This document shows positions 7,842 to 15,153 of a DNA stretch of 32,030 nucleotides, piece by piece (position 1 is the stretch's first letter; every line of letters begins with the position of its first letter). The DNA is taken from assembly GCF_001625595.1 (NCBI RefSeq), contig NZ_AUXT01000189.1:1-32030 (forward strand). The letters run 5' to 3'. The notes under the pieces were generated by a model. The model was not told where the DNA came from. It made no database searches and worked only from the letters and a program-made list of their open reading frames with translations. A program made the position numbers and the translations under genes. This stretch comes from Pseudoalteromonas luteoviolacea NCIMB 1942. GTDB lineage: Bacteria > Pseudomonadota > Gammaproteobacteria > Enterobacterales > Alteromonadaceae.

Positions 7842-9914
7842 TTATTGCTCCGCTACCAGTAAAAATTGCGCATTTTCTTCCACACTTTTCCAAGTGCCAT
7901 TGAGTTCTTCGCCATATACTAAAAACGCGTAGTATTTCTGATCTTTTATGGCTGACGTTCTCAAGTTCAATACACTTTGCGTGTTTGTTAATTCATCGTT
8001 ACTCAACCAGGAAAGTGTAGAGTTTTGCTGGTTAATACTTAAAATTGATAAAGTTTGATTAATGCTAGGTAACTTCCAGTCTCCTTTACCGCAAAGGCCT
8101 CTCGTATTTAAGTCTTGAATTACAGCATTGATAGAGCAATTTGAGCCCATGCAATTCGCATCTACCAAAGGTAGCTTTTGGTCTAGAGGATACGAGTCGG
8201 CAGACTTCAGAAGCCATGTCAGTCCTGAGACATTGTCATGTAAGCAATGTGCGTCGGCTGCAAAGTTTTCAACAAAATGACCTTGTTCATTTAAGAATAT
8301 GAAATCGAATCCATCAGGTCCGCTGCCTAACTTAATTAAGTTCGGTACAGAGTCTCTTCCGTGTTGCGCATCAAGACCTTGTAGTACGCTATTAGAGGAT
8401 TGGCTATACCACTTATCGCCATCATCAATCAGCCTCTTATCTCCGGTATCATTTAGAACTTTGTCTTGGAAAGTATTCACTTGGGTGTCATGCGAAACAC
8501 TTACTCCGTTACCCAAATCCACTTCCAGTTCAAATCGATACTCTTGAGGCAACGCATTAGCAATAAAGCTAGGCTCGAGCGTAGTGCTACCATCTAATGT
8601 GACATTACTACCAAGGCGTTGATGCCAAGTTATATTGCTAATAAAAGACATCGGTACATTGACGCTAGCTGTAAGTGGAACCTTGCTTTTCGCATAACGC
8701 TTCGCTGCATGTTCAAAGGTAATAACAGGCAATTTCTTGATACTTACATCTACGACTTGCTCATTTAAATTGCCATGTATGTCGGCTGCGAATAACTTCA
8801 AACTCGCAGTATTGTTTGTGTCAGAATTCGCGGTAAGCTCATACTCCCATTCAGCTATTTTCTGGACTTGCACTAGCTCTGGGGTCAAGTTGTCTAATCT
8901 AAAATCAAACATTTCTTGCTCAGGTTCAGACACATTAACAATCAATTTGGTCTTTTCTGTATTCCATAATGTCGCTGTCGATAGTTGGTGTGACAATTGC
9001 GGAGGTAGATTAGGCTTAATCGTAATATCAAACTCTTTTTCTAATATTGCTTGTTGATCGTTTGTTGTTATTTCTACTTTGACAGCAAGCGTTGCCTTTG
9101 ACGCTACATCTATGTTTTGTGCCAATAGAGCCACATTGTTTGTTGTTTCATTCTGTAATGTAATTGAACTAGCTATTGGTGGTGTGACAACTCGCCAAGT
9201 GTAATTAATTTGTGCATTTACAGGAAGGTTGCTTACTGTTGCTTGAATACCACCACTGATAAGTGCCGTGTAACTCGCATCAAACTCTAACGATAACTCT
9301 GGTTGAGGTATGGTTGTGCCGAGAGATACATTTTTCGTTTGCACATACTGCCACCCATTTTGTACGTAGACCGCATTGACCAATAATGCATCCGACCCTG
9401 AATAACGCTTATTTACCTTCAACGTTACCCTGTCACCATTAGGTATCACCTTTAAGCCCCTGTCACTGCCAAATTCATCCGCGATTACCCAGTCTATACG
9501 AGTGTCCGCTGGTAATCCCATTATTGTATAATCGGCTGATTGACCCTTACTTAATTTTTCTGGTCCTTGTATCGTAACGTCTGCCGGCAGCGGTTTATTC
9601 TGCTTGACCTCAATTTCTAGATCAGCAATATCATAGTTCCATCCGTCAACACCAAAAGCACGTATAAAAATGTACGAATCTGCACTAGCAGGACTTAAAG
9701 CAAGTTGAAGTGTTTGTTGCTTATCCCCTGTCGCATATATTTCGCCGTTGAAAAACGACTGTTGCCATTCAATCTGCTGGTACTTTTCACTGTCAACTAC
9801 GTTGAACATAACTGCTTCACCAGGTTGGATATATTTAGGCCCATGGACTTCTAATGCTTCAGCTTGAAAACCCAACGCAAGCACAAGCGGAAGCCATAAA
9901 TGCTTCATACACAT
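7842..9914 (-). CDS. Exported Ig-like multidomain protein with C-terminal DUF1566/Lcl_C domain
   Basis: A 690-residue exported protein with signal peptide MCMKHLWLPLVLALGFQAEA. The body (~25-480) appears to be a string of beta-rich Ig/PKD-like modules, seen as alternating valine/threonine strands and repeated motifs such as YIQPGEAVMF and LSKGQSADYTI. The last ~137 residues (from 554) form a DUF1566/Lcl_C-like domain: DNVSGLTWL at ~560, CGKGDWKLPSINQTL around 612, and SWLSNDE as the equivalent of WTSS. Several Cys in that part suggest disulfides. The ATG at 9914 has AGGA 7 bases upstream and is preferred over the second ATG at 9908. It shares the DUF1566 fold with the next, smaller gene, to which it is coupled by a two-base gap. 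An adhesin or surface-display role is an inference. Confidence 0.78.
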   Translation of the reverse strand: MCMKHLWLPLVLALGFQAEALEVHGPKYIQPGEAVMFNVVDSEKYQQIEWQQSFFNGEIYATGDKQQTLQLALSPASADSYIFIRAFGVDGWNYDIADLEIEVKQNKPLPADVTIQGPEKLSKGQSADYTIMGLPADTRIDWVIADEFGSDRGLKVIPNGDRVTLKVNKRYSGSDALLVNAVYVQNGWQYVQTKNVSLGTTIPQPELSLEFDASYTALISGGIQATVSNLPVNAQINYTWRVVTPPIASSITLQNETTNNVALLAQNIDVASKATLAVKVEITTNDQQAILEKEFDITIKPNLPPQLSHQLSTATLWNTEKTKLIVNVSEPEQEMFDFRLDNLTPELVQVQKIAEWEYELTANSDTNNTASLKLFAADIHGNLNEQVVDVSIKKLPVITFEHAAKRYAKSKVPLTASVNVPMSFISNITWHQRLGSNVTLDGSTTLEPSFIANALPQEYRFELEVDLGNGVSVSHDTQVNTFQDKVLNDTGDKRLIDDGDKWYSQSSNSVLQGLDAQHGRDSVPNLIKLGSGPDGFDFIFLNEQGHFVENFAADAHCLHDNVSGLTWLLKSADSYPLDQKLPLVDANCMGSNCSINAVIQDLNTRGLCGKGDWKLPSINQTLSILSINQQNSTLSWLSNDELTNTQSVLNLRTSAIKDQKYYAFLVYGEELNGTWKSVEENAQFLLVAEQ

Positions 9915-9944
9915 AGAACTTTCCTTATTTAAACCTGAAATATA

Positions 9945-9971
9945 AGTAGAAGCTGAGCTACAGCTTCTACT
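9945..9971 (-). terminator. Hairpin between two operon genes, possible attenuator or partial terminator
   Basis: A perfect 11-base-pair stem (agtagaagctg at 9945-9955 with cagcttctact at 9961-9971) has a five-base loop. It lies 18 bases past the stop of the coiled-coil gene and 30 bases before the Ig/DUF1566 gene. On the minus strand it is followed by TTATATTT, a weak U-tract. It could end part of the transcripts, or protect the upstream message from exonucleases. Confidence 0.55.
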
Positions 9972-9989
9972 ATTTTGGTGGGACTTGGC

Positions 9990-11699
9990 TTAGTTAGCCT
10001 TGAAAGTTAAGTACTTGTCTTTCGGGATATAAGTGATTTCGTTAGAACGCTCAGTGTAGAAGCGGCTCTTATCACTATAAAATCTGCTGTAGTTACGACG
10101 ATTGTCTAGAGTACCGACTACCCAACCAATCGCACAACCCCAAGGACCGAAGCTACAACCAACTTGTTTTGCAGCGTCTGACCATGCTTGGTGTTCAGCA
10201 TCATTTAGAGGTGCAGCAGTAATACGTGGATAAACACTGTCCATTACACCGAATGCAATTCTACGCATGACTGCTTCTTTTACAGTCGCTTTCATGTCCT
10301 CATCCCAGTACTCACTGAAAGGAGGGTTGATGAAATTAACTTCGAAGTCTTGAGTGTTTTTAGTCCACTCATGGAAACTGCTCTTACGCTTCTTCCAGAA
10401 TAGGAAACCACTTGACTTGTTAGAAGTCATACGGCTGATGATGCTATGCGCTTTGTATTTAGCTTCATAGCCAAACGGTACTTCGATCAACCATTGTAGA
10501 CGTAGTGAAGGCTGAATATATGTATCCATTTTAGCAGCAAGTTCACTTTCCGTTACACCGTCATTTTTAAGCTTACAAGCACCATGAAGGTTTGTTGCGA
10601 TACTTGCGCTTGAAGAACCGAAGCTACCGTATACTAGTGCATCAACGTCGTTTGGATTGATGTTGTTCATGTACGCGCCTTCTTCGGTAGATTTTTCTTC
10701 ACCGTTGAAGTTTTCGTACAAGCTATCAAACCCTTTTGGCTTATAGCTGATCAACTGTTTAGGAAGTGTAACGCTGTGAATTGGCGTGATGTTGTTCAAT
10801 GCTGAATCACCAGTACTAGCGTATGCCGGGCTCATGTTAAGAACAAACTCAGCTGCAACCAATGGCATTGGTCTCCATGATGTAAGCTGTGGAATATTCG
10901 TATTTAAACGACGAATACTTTCAACATGCGCATCGTAATCAAGCTGATAGATGATTTTGGTGTTCGCACCGTACATTGTCGCTAATTCAATGTAGTTTTC
11001 TTTGGCACGTTCCTCAATATTATCAGCATAAGTTTCATAGCGCATAACGCGCTCGTCAATCTCAAAAATCTGATCTTCAAGACCTTCAATTTCAGCAACT
11101 AAACGATCAATTTTATATAAAGAGATATTGTTAGCTGAACGATAGTCATCATAGCCACGTTTTGCGTCATAATATGCGTCTTCAGTCGCATAACGTGCAT
11201 CAAGACATTCTTGCGTTGTCATAGCATCGTTTCTTAAACAACCACTGTATGCACTGAAACGGTTTGTGTATTCAAGCAAAGCCATCTCGTATGACTGCTT
11301 AAACACGCCGTATTGCCAGTAATCAATCTGACCTTTTAGTGCTGTAAGCTCAACGTTTGATTGAATTTTCGCATCAACCAAAGGTTCGCCATCTAACTGA
11401 AGCTGAAATGCTTTGTCACGCCAAACTTTCGAGCGAGTTTGTGAAGAGTCAAACTCTGATTTAGCGTAATCAAGATTACTACAAAACGATATACCCTGTG
11501 TTTCCACATATCCGCCAAGAGATGCAGTCCCCAAGTCAGGTGGCGCAACATAAGCCGTTTTACAATTTTGGCTAAACATTACATCTGCACCACCTGTATT
11601 CACTGTGCTACCAAACGAGCAATCTTCACGTAGGCTAGGTAGCGCCATTGAAGTTGCAGGAATTGATAGAACTGCCAGTGCTAAAATAGATTTTTTCAC
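9990..11699 (-). CDS. Unrecognised exported coiled-coil protein, conserved-locus candidate
   Basis: I do not recognise this family. With the GTG at 11699 as start the protein has 569 residues and a classic signal peptide (MKKSILALAVLSIPATSMA). That start has AAGGA 8 bases upstream, whereas the ATG at 11708 abuts the same AAGG with no spacing; I therefore prefer GTG. Residues ~105-240 are charged and heptad-like, predicted coiled coil. A hydrophobic stretch near 278-295 (MPLVAAEFVLNMSPAYAS) is followed by a mixed C-terminal domain with many aromatic and basic residues. Eight cysteines, including a close pair in GCSFGPWGCAIGW near 514-527, fit disulfides in the periplasm or outside. It lies 44-53 bases downstream of the membrane-anchored coiled-coil gene, suggesting the two act together. 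Confidence 0.75.
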   Translation of the reverse strand: MKKSILALAVLSIPATSMALPSLREDCSFGSTVNTGGADVMFSQNCKTAYVAPPDLGTASLGGYVETQGISFCSNLDYAKSEFDSSQTRSKVWRDKAFQLQLDGEPLVDAKIQSNVELTALKGQIDYWQYGVFKQSYEMALLEYTNRFSAYSGCLRNDAMTTQECLDARYATEDAYYDAKRGYDDYRSANNISLYKIDRLVAEIEGLEDQIFEIDERVMRYETYADNIEERAKENYIELATMYGANTKIIYQLDYDAHVESIRRLNTNIPQLTSWRPMPLVAAEFVLNMSPAYASTGDSALNNITPIHSVTLPKQLISYKPKGFDSLYENFNGEEKSTEEGAYMNNINPNDVDALVYGSFGSSSASIATNLHGACKLKNDGVTESELAAKMDTYIQPSLRLQWLIEVPFGYEAKYKAHSIISRMTSNKSSGFLFWKKRKSSFHEWTKNTQDFEVNFINPPFSEYWDEDMKATVKEAVMRRIAFGVMDSVYPRITAAPLNDAEHQAWSDAAKQVGCSFGPWGCAIGWVVGTLDNRRNYSRFYSDKSRFYTERSNEITYIPKDKYLTFKAN

Positions 11700-11752
11700 T
11701 GTATTCATCCTTATATTAGTATTAAGCGAGTCCTTGGACCCAATGTAGTGAT

Positions 11753-12397
11753 TTACTGAACTTCATGTTCATTTTTTACTGCATTTGTCATCGCATCGAT
11801 TTCTCGTTGCCATTCCTTCCTTGATTCTCTTCTCTTTTCTAATGTTTCAGCGACGGTACTGCGAACAAAGTTTAAGTCTTCTTCGTAGGCGTTTTCGCCA
11901 TACTTTTCATCAAACTCAGCTTCAATCCTTTTGAGATCTAGTTCACCAATACGCTTAATTATTTTGTTAAGGTGGGTATAAGTATGCTTAAGCGACATTA
12001 CATCTTGTTCGCTCAAGTTACTTTGATTGATCATTTCAACCGCTTGGTTTTTTTCGAGTTGCTCTCGAATAAAGTCATATTCCTTCTCTAATTCTCTGAG
12101 GTCGTGCAACTCCTCCAGTGGACGTAATGGAAAGTCAAATACAGAAGCTTCACTATTTAAAGAAGCTAAACCCGGTCCATCAGACAACGAAGGTTGCTCA
12201 GCTTTTACTGGTTCCTCTGACTTACTGTTCGTTTCAGTTTTTGCATTTGAAATTTCTAAAGATGGTTTATCATTTAGCCTAGAAATCTCATTTTTTGATT
12301 TGTTATTACTGGCTGAATAATAATTTTCATAGCCAATCCATGCTGTGATTACAGACGATACTACTACAGCAGATACCACATATGATTTAACTTTCAC
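11753..12397 (-). CDS. Membrane-anchored coiled-coil protein, first gene of the operon
   Basis: A 214-residue protein of unknown function. Start is GTG at 12397 with AAGGAG 6 bases upstream. One hydrophobic N-terminal helix (VKSYVVSAVVVSSVITAWIG) has no good cleavage site, so a bitopic inner-membrane anchor with the rest in the periplasm is likely. Residues ~25-80 are polar, low-complexity Ser/Asn/Lys/Glu linker; residues ~90-210 are strongly charged and predicted alpha-helical coiled coil. There is no cysteine. A promoter-like site lies about 85 bases upstream. As first gene beside another coiled-coil protein it may be a scaffold or assembly factor; this is inference from position only. Confidence 0.72.
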   Translation of the reverse strand: MKVKSYVVSAVVVSSVITAWIGYENYYSASNNKSKNEISRLNDKPSLEISNAKTETNSKSEEPVKAEQPSLSDGPGLASLNSEASVFDFPLRPLEELHDLRELEKEYDFIREQLEKNQAVEMINQSNLSEQDVMSLKHTYTHLNKIIKRIGELDLKRIEAEFDEKYGENAYEEDLNFVRSTVAETLEKRRESRKEWQREIDAMTNAVKNEHEVQ

Positions 12398-12480
12398 CGC
12401 TCACTCCTTGAATCATCCCAGACATCATTTATGAGAATTAAAAATTTAATATGTTACTTTTTGAGTAAATTGCCTAACAA

Positions 12481-12511
12481 ATTATAAACATTACTTTCGG
12501 TCTAAGATCAA
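12481..12511 (-). promoter_or_regulatory. Candidate sigma70 promoter of the exported-protein operon
   Basis: On the minus strand TTGATC (12511-12506) and a perfect TATAAT (12486-12481) are separated by 19 bases, slightly longer than ideal. Transcription would start ~75 bases before the GTG at 12397. The surrounding 284-base divergent intergenic region is very AT-rich. Confidence 0.4.
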
Positions 12512-12536
12512 CCTTTTTATCCACTTTTTTTCACTT

Positions 12537-12564
12537 TTGATTTACACAATTAAGATAATATAAA
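12537..12564 (+). promoter_or_regulatory. Candidate sigma70 promoter of the small PKD gene
   Basis: TTGATT (12537-12542) and TATAAA (12559-12564) with a 16-base spacer point toward the PKD gene. The leader would be ~110 bases and contains two copies of TAGTCGA (12578-12584 and 12619-12625), possible operator half-sites. Confidence 0.35.
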
Positions 12565-12681
12565 CTTTAAATATATTTAGTCGAAGTGAAATATCGCTGT
12601 AAAAATTGCATGTAAAAATAGTCGACTCGCGCAGTTATTACGGATAATATGCACCTTAAAGAAGGAATTAAGGAATAAAAA

Positions 12682-13290
12682 ATGATTCTAAAACGGAACT
12701 TTTGTATTGGATTTATGTTATTATCTGCATTCACAAATGCACCAAATGCCGTTGCTAATCAATTGACTTATCAGTGGGAATTTGGTGACGGCAATATCAG
12801 TACAGAAGAAAATCCAAATCACCAATACACAACCCCTGATTTTTACACGGTCACGCTAAAAGCCTTTGCAGATCAAGACCTAAGTTACAGCAAGCAATAT
12901 GAGGTTGACGCTGTAACACCTGCAATAAAGTCGCTAACGCTCAATATCCCCAAGCGTATTGAGCAGGGAAAAAGTGCACTGCTCTCTGTGAAATTAGAAT
13001 CAGATTACAATCTTAATTTGGATTACAAATGGACTTTACCTAATGATAAAGTCGCAAATGGAAGCAACTCTGAAGTCGTATTTGAAAACAGCGGCGAAAA
13101 TAAAATTGCACTCACTGCATATTTCAAAGAACGCCCCGTATCTGAACAAAACATTACAGTTAACGTTTTAGGCGCATCAGAACCAGACCCCACTCCACCC
13201 AGCCAAGGCGAAGACAGCTCAAGCGGCTCTCTGTTTTGGATATGTTTCATGTTGATGGGCGTAATATGGGCTCGTCAGAAGGTTGAGTAA
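12682..13290 (+). CDS. Small exported PKD-domain protein with GlyGly-CTERM-like tail
   Basis: A 202-residue protein with signal peptide (residues 1-26, ending AVA). A PKD domain with YQWEFGDG (30-37) and HQYTTPDFYTVTL (47-59) comes next, then a second Ig/PKD-like domain (~85-162; YKWTLPN at 115-121). A proline-rich linker (SEPDPTPPSQGEDSSSGS) leads into a short hydrophobic segment (184-196) and basic ARQK. Linker, small residues, hydrophobic helix and basic end match the layout of GlyGly-CTERM sorting signals, which rhombosortase cleaves in bacteria with type II secretion; the exact Gly-Gly is absent (SSSGS instead), so this remains tentative. Start ATG follows AAGGA by 8 bases. It is divergent from the exported-protein operon and may share its regulation. 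Otherwise it would be a bitopic membrane protein. Confidence 0.78.
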   Translation: MILKRNFCIGFMLLSAFTNAPNAVANQLTYQWEFGDGNISTEENPNHQYTTPDFYTVTLKAFADQDLSYSKQYEVDAVTPAIKSLTLNIPKRIEQGKSALLSVKLESDYNLNLDYKWTLPNDKVANGSNSEVVFENSGENKIALTAYFKERPVSEQNITVNVLGASEPDPTPPSQGEDSSSGSLFWICFMLMGVIWARQKVE

Positions 13291-13291
13291 C

Positions 13292-13338
13292 TTTTTTTGA
13301 GCGCGTCATCTTTAATGGTGTTTGACGCGCCAAAAAAA
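13292..13338. other. Strong hairpin between convergent genes, with reversed T/A flanks
   Basis: The arms gcgcgtca (13301-13308) and tgacgcgc (13323-13330) pair perfectly. They extend, with one bulged A, into a seven-T run (13292-13298) pairing with a seven-A run (13332-13338). It lies between the PKD gene and yfbV stops. The T-run is 5' of the stem on both strands, so it is not a canonical intrinsic terminator; it may stabilise or bound the 3' ends of both messages. Confidence 0.55.
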
Positions 13339-13352
13339 TTATCAAGCAACTA

Positions 13353-13799
13353 TTACAAATTTTCTTTAGTAAACGCTTTGTCCATTTTCTCGAACATGTC
13401 TCTTAGTAGCTTAGCAAGTTCGCGATAAGTTGGTTTTCCTGCGCAAATGGGACCCTCGTAGCCTTGAGCAACCATTTTTTGATATAGATCTCGATACCAA
13501 CTTGATAATGCAGGATTTAAAGACGTTTCACAGCGCTTACCCAACCAAAGTAGCCCCTGAACAGGTAAGGTTAAGAAGAAAAGCGCGATAGCAATAGATT
13601 GAGGTAAGTAGTCCATCCCTAGCTGACTGGTTTGCAAAAACACGGTAAATAACGCAAGAATTGGCATCGTTTGAAGCGCCAACTCAGTAGCTTTAATGAC
13701 CCTAAACTCCGGAAACAAAGGCGCTAATTCTTTACGCATTGGCCACTCTTTGGTGTATTGACGACCCAGTTGCACTTGTGAAATAAGACTTTTCTGCAT
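13353..13799 (-). CDS. yfbV: UPF0208/DUF412 inner-membrane protein YfbV
   Basis: A 148-residue homologue of YfbV by overall pattern: GRQYTKEWPMRKELAPLFPEFRVIKATELA near the N-terminus, two hydrophobic segments (~43-62 and ~68-87), GLLWLGKR and a C-terminal GKPTYRELAKLL. In E. coli YfbV is a membrane protein proposed to help insulate the Ter macrodomain; I do not know that this holds here. Two ATGs are adjacent (13802 and 13799); AGGAG is 2 bases from the first and 5 from the second, favouring 13799. It is divergent from ackA, the same arrangement as in enterobacteria and vibrios. Confidence 0.9.
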   Translation of the reverse strand: MQKSLISQVQLGRQYTKEWPMRKELAPLFPEFRVIKATELALQTMPILALFTVFLQTSQLGMDYLPQSIAIALFFLTLPVQGLLWLGKRCETSLNPALSSWYRDLYQKMVAQGYEGPICAGKPTYRELAKLLRDMFEKMDKAFTKENL

Positions 13800-13951
13800 C
13801 ATAACTCCTAGGTGCTAACTTTTATCTAAAAAATAAGGTAAAATTGCAGTCATACTAGTCAATTATACCTTAGTATTAAGCATAATGCCGATTTAACTTC
13901 TTCATTTAGCTTAATACGCAACTACTCTTATTGTCAAAACGGAAAGTCATT

Positions 13952-15151
13952 ATGTCATCGTCGCATGTTTTGGTCCTCAATTGTGGCAGTTCTAGCCTCA
14001 AATTCGCAATCATTGACTCTAGCTCTGCACAAGAGCATTTATCTGGGTTAGCCGAGCGCTTAGGTGAATCTTCACCTCAAATTAAATACAAATTTAATGG
14101 TGAAAAGCACGTGGTTGCCTTAGCCAATGGTGACGCACACGAAGTCGCCATTAATAAACTCGTTGAGTTAGTAAAAACATTAAAACTAGACCAACAGCTC
14201 GTCGCTGTAGGACACCGTGTTGTTCACGGTGGTGAGCATTTTACACACTCAGCACTCATAACTGACTCTGTTTTAGAAGCAATCAAACAAACAGCAACGC
14301 TTGCACCTCTTCACAACCCTGCCAACCTGCTAGGCATTGAAGCGGCGAGCGAGGCCTTTGCGACGCATCCACAAGTTGCCGTTTTTGATACCGCATTCCA
14401 CCAAACAATGGACCCTAAAGCGTTCCTATATGCCCTTCCGTATGAGTTGTATAAAAAACACAGTATTCGCCGCTATGGCTTTCATGGTACTAGCCACTAC
14501 TACGTATCGGCACGAGCAATCGATCTTTTAGGGCTTGTGGGGAAACCTTCGAAAATAGTTACGGCGCACCTAGGTAACGGTTGTTCAGTTTGCGCGGTGA
14601 AAGACGGTAAATCTGTAGACACCAGTATGGGCCTAACCCCGCTTGAAGGCCTCGTGATGGGCACTCGAAGTGGTGACATCGACCCGGGTCTATTTGCTTA
14701 TTTAGTTAACCAAATGAACTACACTGCCTCTCAGATAGACACACTATTAAATAAAGAAAGCGGACTGTTAGGGATTAGCGAGCTTTCGAATGATTGTCGC
14801 ACTATAGAAGAAAGCGCCGCTGAGGGACATGCTCAGGCACAACTCGCACTTGACATTTTCTGCTTCAGATTAGCGAAGCAAATTGCCAGTTTTGCTGTAC
14901 CATTAAACGGAATAGATGCACTTGTTTTCACTGGTGGTATTGGTGAAAATTCTGATGTTATTCGCGCGAATGTCGTAAAACAACTGGAATTCCTTGGCTT
15001 TACCCTAAACGACGAACAGAATTTAGCTGCGCGTTTTGGCAACGAAGGCATAATCACTGAACTTACCGCTATTCCAAAAGCAATGGTTATTCCTACCAAC
15101 GAAGAGCTCGTTATTGCTCAAGACGCTGCAAAACTTGCACAGGAGCAATAA
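13952..15151 (+). CDS. ackA: Acetate kinase
   Basis: Interconverts acetate plus ATP with acetyl phosphate plus ADP, in the cytoplasm. The 399-residue protein matches the usual 400. Seen motifs: [11 protein letters not shown] at the N-terminus, [28 protein letters not shown] (catalytic His), [20 protein letters not shown] and FTGGIGENS of the ASKHA fold. A TTG at 13931 would add seven residues, but the ATG at 13952 has GGAAAG just upstream and matches family length. It is two bases from pta, so the two are co-transcribed and cover the acetyl-CoA to acetate route. Confidence 0.97.
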   Translation: MSSSHVLVLNCGSSSLKFAIIDSSSAQEHLSGLAERLGESSPQIKYKFNGEKHVVALANGDAHEVAINKLVELVKTLKLDQQLVAVGHRVVHGGEHFTHSALITDSVLEAIKQTATLAPLHNPANLLGIEAASEAFATHPQVAVFDTAFHQTMDPKAFLYALPYELYKKHSIRRYGFHGTSHYYVSARAIDLLGLVGKPSKIVTAHLGNGCSVCAVKDGKSVDTSMGLTPLEGLVMGTRSGDIDPGLFAYLVNQMNYTASQIDTLLNKESGLLGISELSNDCRTIEESAAEGHAQAQLALDIFCFRLAKQIASFAVPLNGIDALVFTGGIGENSDVIRANVVKQLEFLGFTLNDEQNLAARFGNEGIITELTAIPKAMVIPTNEELVIAQDAAKLAQEQ

Positions 15152-15153
15152 CT

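Noticed and set aside
1..13290. Mobile element or genomic island boundaries around the exported-protein operon
   Set aside because: No integrase, transposase, tRNA gene or direct-repeat ends are visible; the window's left edge cuts off any upstream evidence.
13931..13951. TTG start extending ackA by seven residues
   Set aside because: The ATG at 13952 has a better ribosome site and gives the normal family length.
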